Source of the DNA: RYN-230 sp963793825
Lineage (GTDB): Bacteria; Actinomycetota; Actinomycetes; Streptosporangiales; Streptosporangiaceae
Reading direction: 5' to 3'
Assembly (NCBI GenBank): GCA_963793825.1
Contig: CAWCBE010000002.1
Location: 62,001 to 126,000, forward strand
DNA length: 64,000 bases
The notes under the pieces are model-generated. The model ran no database searches, was not told where the DNA came from, and worked only from the letters and a program-made list of their open reading frames with translations. The position numbers and the translations under genes are program-made. Shown here one piece after another: positions 47,752-54,207 of this stretch. The number at the start of each line of letters is the position of its first letter. Position 1 is the stretch's first letter.

Positions 47752-49119
47752 GGGTCTGTCAACTAGACGGTGTAACTGATCTTGGTTGTTAGTTCCTGCC
47801 CGCGCTGAGGCGGCCATCGAAGGTGATGTCGAACGCGTTCAAGGCGGCTTTCCACCGGTTGGTCCACCGTTTGCGGCCCTTCCCGGTCGGGTCGAGGCTC
47901 ATGATCGCGAGGTAGAGGCACTTCATCGCGGCCTGCTCCGTGGGGAAGTGGCCGCGGGCGTTCACCGCCCGCCGCAGCCGGGCGTTGATCGACTCGATCG
48001 CATTCGTCGTGCAGATCACCGTCCTTATTTCCCGGTCAAACTGCAGGAACGGCACGAATTCCGCCCACGCGTTCTCCCACAGCCGGATGATCGCGGGGTA
48101 GCGTTTCTCCCATTTACCGGAGAACTCTGCGAACCGGTCCAGCGCCTCCGCCTCGGACGCCGCGGTGTAAACAGGCTTGAGGTCTTTTGCGATTTGCGCC
48201 CAGTCCCTTTTCGATGCGTACTTGAATGAATTACGCAGGAGATGCACGATGCAGGTTTGCACGATCGTCTTCTCCCAGACGGCGTTTACAGCATCGGGCA
48301 GGCCCTTGAGGCCGTCGCAGACGAGCATGCACACATCCCGCGTGCCGCGGTTCTTGATCTCCGAGAGGACCCGCAGCCAGAACTTGGCGCCCTCGCCGTC
48401 GCCGTGCTCGCCAGCCCATAGCCCCAGGACATCCCGTTCGCCATCGACGGTGACGCCGAGGGCGAGGTAGATGGGGCGGTTGGCGACCTGGCCCTCCCGG
48501 ATCTTGACGTTAATGGCATCGATGAACACGACGGCGTATACCGGGTCGAGTGGCCGGCTCTGCCATCCGGCCATGCCGTCCATGACGCGGTCGGTGATTG
48601 TGGTGATCGTCTGTTTGGAGACCTCGGCGCCGTAGACCTCGGCCAGGTGCGCGGCGATCTCCCCATGCGTCAGTCCTTTCGCGGACAGGGAAATCACGAT
48701 CTCGTCGACCCCGGTCAGCCGCCGCTGCCTCTTGGCGACAATCTTTGGCTCGAAGCTGGCATCGCGATCCCGCGGCACGGTGATTTCCACCGGCCCGGTA
48801 TCAGTGAGCACTGTCTTGGCCCGGTGCCCGTTGCGGGAATTGCTGCCATTACGGCCCGCCGGGTCGTGCTTGCCGTAGCCGAGATGGTCATCCATCTCGC
48901 CTTCCAGGGCACCCTCGACCACCATCTTGGTCAGCTTGCCCAGCAGCCCGCCCTCGCCGCTCAGCTTCAGCCCGCCGGTGCGGGCCCGCTCGGTAAGCTC
49001 CCGCAGCAGCTGCTCATCAGCCGCTGACAGCTCCGCCGGTTCAGGGCTCTGGCCGTCGATCACATCAGTCACTGGTGTCTCCTCAGTTCCAGGAGTTACA
49101 CCGTTGAGATTACAGTCCC
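47752..49119 (-). mobile_element. IS256 family element, complete
   Basis: 1368 bp. Termini 47752-47777 and 49094-49119 are 26-bp inverted repeats with 21 matches, sharing ACGGTGTAACT. The flanking 8-mers TAGCGGTA (47744-47751) and TGGCGGTA (49120-49127) agree at 7 of 8 positions, consistent with the 8-bp duplication of this family. The target was the left tip of the IS701-like element. Confidence 0.85.
47789..49072 (-). CDS. IS256 family (mutator-type) transposase
   Basis: 427 aa from GTG 49072, with GAGGAG upstream; the frame stays open further but leaves the element. It has the zinc/DNA-binding N-terminus (GEMDDHLGYGKHD, GRNGSNSRNG), DDE residues in VVFIDAINVKIREGQV, CMLVCDGLKGLPDAV and TNAIESINARLRR, and WTNRWKAALNAFDI at the C-terminus. 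Intact. Confidence 0.94.
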   Translation of the reverse strand: MTDVIDGQSPEPAELSAADEQLLRELTERARTGGLKLSGEGGLLGKLTKMVVEGALEGEMDDHLGYGKHDPAGRNGSNSRNGHRAKTVLTDTGPVEITVPRDRDASFEPKIVAKRQRRLTGVDEIVISLSAKGLTHGEIAAHLAEVYGAEVSKQTITTITDRVMDGMAGWQSRPLDPVYAVVFIDAINVKIREGQVANRPIYLALGVTVDGERDVLGLWAGEHGDGEGAKFWLRVLSEIKNRGTRDVCMLVCDGLKGLPDAVNAVWEKTIVQTCIVHLLRNSFKYASKRDWAQIAKDLKPVYTAASEAEALDRFAEFSGKWEKRYPAIIRLWENAWAEFVPFLQFDREIRTVICTTNAIESINARLRRAVNARGHFPTEQAAMKCLYLAIMSLDPTGKGRKRWTNRWKAALNAFDITFDGRLSAGRN

Positions 49120-49189
49120 TGGCGGTAGTTTGTTGACTCGGGGTGAAGGTCGCGGCATGCCGGCGTAACGCGATAATGCCCTGGGGTGT

Positions 49190-50233
49190 GTGATGACGCG
49201 ACGCGTGCCGTGTCCTGCGGCGCCGGGCCCGCTGGAGGGTTATGCGGCCCGCTTCGATGACCTGTTCAGCTCGCTGGCGCAGCGGCGGGGTTTCCGGGAG
49301 TACCAGGCGGGGCTGCCGGCGCCGCGGGACCGGAACAAGACGCTGACGGCGCTGGCCGGCGCGGAGCCGGTGACGGGGGCGCAGCATCCGGCGGTGCAGC
49401 GGCTGCAGTTCTTCCTGTCGGAGTCCCGGTGGGATCACGAGCAGGTCAATGCCCGCAGGTTAGAACTGCTGCTGGCGGGCCCGGCGACCGCACCGCACGG
49501 CGGCGGGGTGCTGGTGATCGACGACAGCGGGGACCGCAAGGACGGCACCAAGACCGCGCATGCAGGCCATCAGTGGCTGGGCCGGTATGGCAAGACCGAT
49601 AACGGGGTGGTCACCGTCACCACGTTCTGGGCTGATGAGCGGGTCTATTACCTGGTCCATGCGGTGCCGTACACGCCGGCCCGGCACTTCGCCAAGGGGA
49701 AGAATGATCCGGCGTTCCGCACCAAGCTGCAGATCGGCGCGGACCTGGCGATCAGGGCCCGGGACGCGGGGTTCGTGTTCCGGGCGGTGTGCGCGGACAG
49801 CGCGAACGGCGACCAGGACGGGTTCCGCGGCGAGTTCGCCGGCGCCGGGCTGCCGTTCGTGATGGCCCTCAAGCCCCGGCGCGGCACCTGGGCCTACGGC
49901 CCGGACGCGCACACCCCGGCAGACTCCGCCCGCGCCCTGGCCTGGCACGGCCCGGACGATCCCGGCGACTGGCAGCCGGTGACCCGCGCCTTCCGCGACG
50001 GGCATGCCGAGACCTGGTTCGCGGCCGCCGCGACGCTGGGCTGGCAGGGGTCAGACGGCGCCCGGCGCCTGGTGGTAGCCACCGCCGACCCGGCCACCCT
50101 GCCGCCCAAGGCCACCTGGTACCTGGTCACGAACCTGCCCCGCCCCCGCGGCCCGCGCGAGGCGGACAGCCCGCACCCAGCCGCGGGCCTGGGCGAGATC
50201 GCGCGGATCTACGGGATCCGGCACTGGATCGAG
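49190..50233 (+). pseudogene. IS701-like transposase, 5' part (interrupted)
   Basis: The first ~348 codons of an IS701-like DDE transposase: FDDLFSSLAQRRGFREYQAG, LVIDDSGDRKDG with the first catalytic Asp, FVFRAVCADSANGD, GLPFVMALKPRRG, and up to YGIRHWIE. After Glu the frame enters foreign sequence and stops at 50248. The remaining part is at 52728-53120. The native protein would have run WIE-QGYKQVKDELGW across the junction. Confidence 0.85.
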
Positions 50234-50272
50234 GTGGGCCACCGCTGATGCCGGTCAAGCTGTGCTGCTTTT

Positions 50273-52456
50273 TCATGGTTGTGTCCCTTGTTCCTGGTCA
50301 GGTTCGTGTTGAGGGTGTGCCCAGCGGGCGCGGGTGTAGAAGCCGGGCGGGCGTGCTCTGCGTTCGCGTAGCTGCCGCATCTGCTCCTCGTCGGCGGTGA
50401 TGATCCAGTTCCTCGTTCCGGGGGCGTGGCGGGCGGTGATCCAGCCGCGGTAGATCCAGTTGTAGATGCTGGCGGTAGGCATGCCCAGCTCGGCGGACAG
50501 GCCGGGGACTGACCATTTGCCTGGTGGCAGGCTTGTGAGCACAGCGGGCCGGCCTTTCCGCTGGCCTCGTATGTTGCGCTGGCTGATCAGGGTGCGGACC
50601 TGGCCGCCGGTGAACCGGCTGGTCCGCTTGGGCGGGCGGAATCCCCCGGCGTTGAGGGCGTCGGCGATCTGCTGGTTGGTGCGGCCCGCGGCGGCGAGCT
50701 CGGTGACGCGGGCGAGGAGGGCGGGGTAGTAGGACAGCTGGTCCAGGCGGCCGACGGGGCGGACGGCCTGCCCGGCGGTCTGGTGTCCGCCGGCCCAGGT
50801 GATGGTGACGTTGACCAGCTCGCTGGTCCCGGCGGTCGTGACGGTGATGTTCTCGATGAGGATGCGCAGCAGTTCCTTGCGGTCGGCCTGCGTGGTGGAC
50901 GGGGCGTTCCAGACTTGCGGGAGATCAGCGGCCAGGGCCTGGATCGCCGCGCGTTCTGCTGCGCTGAGGGTCGTGGGCTGTTGTTCGGTGAACCGCTGGT
51001 AGTCCGCTTCCAGCCGGCTCGCTTCGGCGAGCGCGGCTTCCCAGTCGGCTTCCAGCTGCCGGACCACGAGCCGGTTTTCCGGTTCGGCCAGCTGGAACTG
51101 GCGGCGGGCCCGGTCGGCGGCGTAGCGGGCCCGTTCCAGCCGCTGCCGCCACAGCTTGTCCAGCATGGCCCGCTCGTTCTCGGCCTGGGCGGCGGCGGCC
51201 AGGGAGACCTCCACCGCGGCCGGCGCCACCGCCTCCAGCACCTGGCTGGTGATATAGGCGTCCAGCGCAGGACCCGCAATGTGCTGGCAGGGCCCGCCGG
51301 TCCCATAGTTGACCTGGTAGAAAGCGCACACGTAGCCGTGCACGGACCGCGCGGCGGCTGTGCTGTCGTGGTACCGCACTACCATGCGATGCCCGCCGCA
51401 GCGGCCGCAGCGCAGCAGCCCGGACAGCAGCGCCGAGCCGTCCCGCGGCGCGCCCGGCATGGCCGCGGTCTGCCGGTTGGCGGCCATCCGCGCCAGGTTG
51501 GCCTCGTACTGCTCAGGGGTGATGTAGGCGGGCAGCCGGCCCGGCAGCAGCACCAGCCATTCGCCGCTGTCTTTCACCACCCGCCCGGTGCTGGGCCGGC
51601 CCGGTATCTTCTTGCGCGGCTCGACCTGGCGGCGGCCGTAGGCGTAATACCCGGCGTAGACCGGGTTGTGCAGCATGATCTGCAGCGTCTCCCGATTCGG
51701 GCGCCGCCACTCGATCTCCCCCTTGGCCGGCCCGCTGTGCACCCTGACCGGCAGCTGCACCTGATGCCCGGCCAGGTAACGCAGCACCGCGTTGAGGGTC
51801 CCCAGCCGGGCGAAGGTGGCAAAGACCAGGCCGACCACGTGCCGGGCCTGCTCGTCCGGGTCGAGGACGACCTCACCGGACGGACGGCGGACATACCCGA
51901 TCGGCAGCGGGACCGCTAGCTCGCCGCGCTCGGCCTTGGCCAGCTTGCCCGACAGCATCCGCTGCCGGATCAGGTACAGTTCGTGTTCGCTCATCGTCCC
52001 CTTCAGGCCCAGCAGCAGCCGGTCGTTGCCGGCCCCCGGGTCATAGACGCCGTCGGGATCGGCGAGCAGCACACCGGACAGGCAGCACAGCTCCAGCAGT
52101 TGGTGCCAGTCCCGCCCGGTCCGCGCCAGCCGGGACATCTCGATGCCCAGCACGACGCCTGCACGTCCCATCGTGACCTCCGTGACCAGCCTGGCAAAGC
52201 CCTTCCGGGAACCGGCTGTCGCCGCCGACACCCCCAGGTCATCGTCGATCACCATCACCTGCGACCGCGCCCAGCCCAGCGCCACGGCCCGCTCGGCCAG
52301 CGCGTACTGCAGCCGCGTTGACTCCGAATGCTCAAGCACCTGCTGCCTGCTCGACTGCCGGACATACACCACCGCCGCCCGGTCCAGGTGCTCCGGGCGG
52401 ATCTTCTGCTGCGGCTGTCCCTGCCTGCGGTACCTGGCCAGGCTCATCACGACCAC
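50273..52456 (-). CDS. Large serine recombinase
   Basis: 727 aa (ATG 52447 also possible). The N-terminal resolvase domain has the nucleophile in AVVYVRQSSRQQ, plus VLGIEMSRLARTGRDWHQLL and SEHELYLIRQRML. The recombinase domain follows (PIGYVRRPSGEVVLDPDEQA, MLHNPVYAGYYAYG), then a zinc ribbon (GLLRCGRCGGHRMVVRY...CQH), a coiled coil (~410-490) and C-terminal helix-turn-helix segments (TNQQIADALNAGGF, GLSAELGMPTASIYNWIYRG). The machinery suffices for site-specific integration. The extra C-terminal HTH region is longer than in phage integrases. Confidence 0.92.
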   Translation of the reverse strand: MVVMSLARYRRQGQPQQKIRPEHLDRAAVVYVRQSSRQQVLEHSESTRLQYALAERAVALGWARSQVMVIDDDLGVSAATAGSRKGFARLVTEVTMGRAGVVLGIEMSRLARTGRDWHQLLELCCLSGVLLADPDGVYDPGAGNDRLLLGLKGTMSEHELYLIRQRMLSGKLAKAERGELAVPLPIGYVRRPSGEVVLDPDEQARHVVGLVFATFARLGTLNAVLRYLAGHQVQLPVRVHSGPAKGEIEWRRPNRETLQIMLHNPVYAGYYAYGRRQVEPRKKIPGRPSTGRVVKDSGEWLVLLPGRLPAYITPEQYEANLARMAANRQTAAMPGAPRDGSALLSGLLRCGRCGGHRMVVRYHDSTAAARSVHGYVCAFYQVNYGTGGPCQHIAGPALDAYITSQVLEAVAPAAVEVSLAAAAQAENERAMLDKLWRQRLERARYAADRARRQFQLAEPENRLVVRQLEADWEAALAEASRLEADYQRFTEQQPTTLSAAERAAIQALAADLPQVWNAPSTTQADRKELLRILIENITVTTAGTSELVNVTITWAGGHQTAGQAVRPVGRLDQLSYYPALLARVTELAAAGRTNQQIADALNAGGFRPPKRTSRFTGGQVRTLISQRNIRGQRKGRPAVLTSLPPGKWSVPGLSAELGMPTASIYNWIYRGWITARHAPGTRNWIITADEEQMRQLRERRARPPGFYTRARWAHPQHEPDQEQGTQP

Positions 52457-52598
52457 CTCCCGCCGAGCCGACCGTGGCCCGGGCCGCCAGCATCGCCAGC
52501 AGCGCCACCACCGCAGCCCGCCGATCCGGCGGCAGCACCGCCCAGACCAGGAGATCGGGAGTCACCACATTCCCGGCGCTCGGCCGCATCGCGCTCAC
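52332..52598 (-). CDS. Possible small ORF upstream of the recombinase
   Basis: Up to 88 aa from GTG 52598. The first ~45 residues look like a real helical protein (NVVTPDLLVWAVLPPDRRAA, VVALLAMLAARATVG); the rest overlaps the recombinase gene in another frame and looks like shadow sequence. Small helical proteins with an LPP-Arg motif often precede recombinases of this kind, so it may be an accessory factor that is frameshifted or overlapping. Tentative. Confidence 0.35.
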   Translation of the reverse strand: MSAMRPSAGNVVTPDLLVWAVLPPDRRAAVVALLAMLAARATVGSAGGGRDEPGQVPQAGTAAAEDPPGAPGPGGGGVCPAVEQAAGA

Positions 52599-52727
52599 CC
52601 GCTGCCGCTGACCGCAGCCGGCGAACCAGCGCCGCCGCCTGCAACAGTGCTCCCACGCTCAGTATCGGCCCGGATCCGGGCACCACGCTAGAGACGGTTC
52701 TTACTTCACCGGCATCAGCGGTGGCTG

Positions 52728-53120
52728 ATTGAGCAGGGCTACAAGCAGGTCAAAGACGAGCTGGGCTGGGCCGACTTCCAGGTCCGCTCCGACATCGCGT
52801 TCCGCCGTCACCAGGCCCTGGTCAACTGCGCCTTCAGCTTCTGCTGGGATGCCTGGTTCGCCGATACCCAGCCGCAGCAAGATCCTGCACAACCGCGGCC
52901 AGAACCCCGCCGCGGAGAGAGGGGGCCGCGCGCCGCCTTACCCCAGCCGGCGCCGTCCTGGCCACGCGCGCTGCGCGCGATACGCGCCTGGCTAACCCCT
53001 TGGATCGTGCTGCAACGCTGGTGGCAGGCATGATCGGACAGGCCCCCGCCACCGCAGCTGCAAGCCCTGCTGAACTCGGTCGCGGCAGGCTGCGGCCTGC
53101 ACCTTTACATCCCAAATTAA
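52728..53120 (+). pseudogene. IS701-like transposase, 3' part with nonsense codon
   Basis: Continues the transposase after the insertion: EQGYKQVKDELGWADFQVRS, AFRRHQALVNCAFSFCW, then VLQRWWQA, a TGA at 53031-53033, and in the same frame SDRPPPPQLQALLNSVAAGC followed by the family C-terminus LHLYIPN and TAA. The TGA sits where relatives have Trp (TGG), so the gene carries both the insertion and a point nonsense mutation. Confidence 0.8.
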
Positions 53121-53134
53121 CAAACTACCGCTAG

Positions 53135-53565
53135 AGCCCACGCCAACGTCACCTTTACGTGGGCCATTGCGTAACAGCGTCCCGGCCACCAGCACGGCAC
53201 CCACGCGCAGGCAGGAGGCGCAAGATCGTCAGTGGCCCTGGCGCGCGCCTGCAGCGGCAAAGAGCGGTCGGCGCCCTCGCGCGTGCGGGCTCGACTCTCC
53301 TTGCGGCTTGTGCGTAAATAGGTCAAATGGGGATTATTGCGACAGGATTCGCTTCCGGAATGTGCATTGTGCCGTGTCACTACGGGCTCTTCGCTGGATC
53401 CAAATTGGGCTGCAGTCTCAGGGTGGGTGTTCCCTTAACTGGCCATCGGCCCATCGGCGCGTGGCTGGCGCTGTAGCACTTGATGAACTGGCTCAGCTGG
53501 TGCAATGTAGATTGCTAGCGATATGCCGATGGGTGCATGGTGTTCTGTAATGCCAAGGGGGGCCG
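53135..53565 (+). other. Gene-free region before the EACC1-caspase operon
   Basis: 431 bp without a convincing gene, more A/T-rich toward its end. It presumably holds the promoter of the downstream operon. No clear -10/-35 pair or operator stands out. Confidence 0.4.
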
Positions 53566-53958
53566 ATGGACGGCAGCTTGCGTGTTCAGCTTTCCGAGGA
53601 GGGGGCGGACGCTGAGCGGTTGGATGTGCTGACCGGCTCACTTCGCCGGGAGCTCTTGCAGCTTGACGTGCAGGACGTGAGCGCTTTGCGGGCCGGCAAA
53701 CCGCCGCCCGGAGCCCGGGGGCTGGATACGGTCACAGCTGGCGGACTATTGGTCGCTCTTGGTAGTTGTGAACATGGCCTGAGTTCGGTCATCGCCGCGA
53801 TCAACTCCTGGCTGGCGCGCCACAAGGAAGCCGGCCACTCGGTGCGGCTGGAGATCGGCGGTGACGCACTGGAGCTTTCCGACGCGGCTGCAGCCGATCA
53901 AGACCGGCTGATCGAGCTGTTCATCGCCCGACACGCCACTGAGGCGAGTCAGCCGTGA
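53566..53958 (+). CDS. EACC1-like effector-associated protein
   Basis: 130 aa. The pattern matches effector-associated constant component 1 (EACC1) of actinobacterial conflict systems: an N-terminal strand LRVQLSEEG, a short helix SLRREL, strand DVQDVSALRAGKPPPGARG, then TAGGLLVALGSCEHGLSSVI, INSWLARH and a basic/acidic strand pair SVRLEIGGDALELS. EACC1 proteins are encoded next to caspase-like or other effectors and are thought to sense or present the trigger. Its TGA overlaps a GTG (53955) that starts a damaged caspase N-terminus. Confidence 0.72.
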   Translation: MDGSLRVQLSEEGADAERLDVLTGSLRRELLQLDVQDVSALRAGKPPPGARGLDTVTAGGLLVALGSCEHGLSSVIAAINSWLARHKEAGHSVRLEIGGDALELSDAAAADQDRLIELFIARHATEASQP

Positions 53959-54207
53959 CCGGCCAGCGCAAAGCTCTGATCCTCGCCAGCGGGCAGTCCC
54001 CGCATGAGGTCTGCCGCGCCTGCGGACGCCGACGCACTGAGCTGGGTGCTGGGCGACCCGCAGATCGGCGGCTTTGCTGTGCGGGTGCTGCGCAACGAGC
54101 CTCCCACTTATCCAGGCACGGATCGAGGATCTCCTGTCCGGGCACCCGCCCAGACGATCTGGTTGCCGGCAAAATGGCGTGGCGCCAGGAAAGCGGGTAA
54201 CGGCACG
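53955..54207 (+). pseudogene. Vestigial caspase N-terminus
   Basis: GTG 53955 overlaps the EACC1 stop and begins VTGQRKALILASGQ, equivalent to KKRSALIVASGD of the intact caspase downstream. The reading frame then fails. In the +1 frame the homology resumes with RSAAPADADALSWVLGDPQI and GGFAVRVLRNEP, matching RAPVNDARTLAAVLRDPEIG and GFEVQTLLNEP of the intact gene. A deletion of about nine codons plus a frameshift explains it. The frame from 54004 joins the intact gene and could produce a 919-aa product. Confidence 0.65.

Larger units (their letters stand above)
50234..52727 (-). mobile_element. Serine-recombinase mobile element with inverted-repeat ends
   Basis: About 2.49 kb inserted in the IS701-like transposase. 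Its ends carry a 22-bp inverted repeat, 50238-50259 and 52704-52725, with one mismatch (core GCCACCGCTGATGCCGGT exact). A short sequence around GAG of the Trp-Ile-Glu codons is present at both junctions and could be the crossover core. The cargo is one large serine recombinase and possibly a small ORF. Confidence 0.7.
49119..53134 (+). mobile_element. IS701-like element split by a serine-recombinase element
   Basis: The ends are an 18-bp inverted repeat with 16 matches: CTGGCGGTAGTTTGTTGA at 49119-49136 and its complement at 53117-53134, whose outer four bases are CTAG, a typical IS701-family target. Inside lie the 5' part of the transposase gene (49190-50233), a 2.5-kb insertion (50234-52727) and the 3' part (52728-53120). 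Its left tip was itself hit by the IS256 element. Confidence 0.8.

Noticed and set aside
50273..52456. Prophage
   Set aside because: A large serine recombinase is present, but no capsid, terminase, lysis or phage regulatory genes are nearby.
53167..53550. 127-codon open frame upstream of the EACC1 gene
   Set aside because: Cys/Arg/Trp-rich composition unlike neighbouring proteins, no ribosome site, and not matched to any family.
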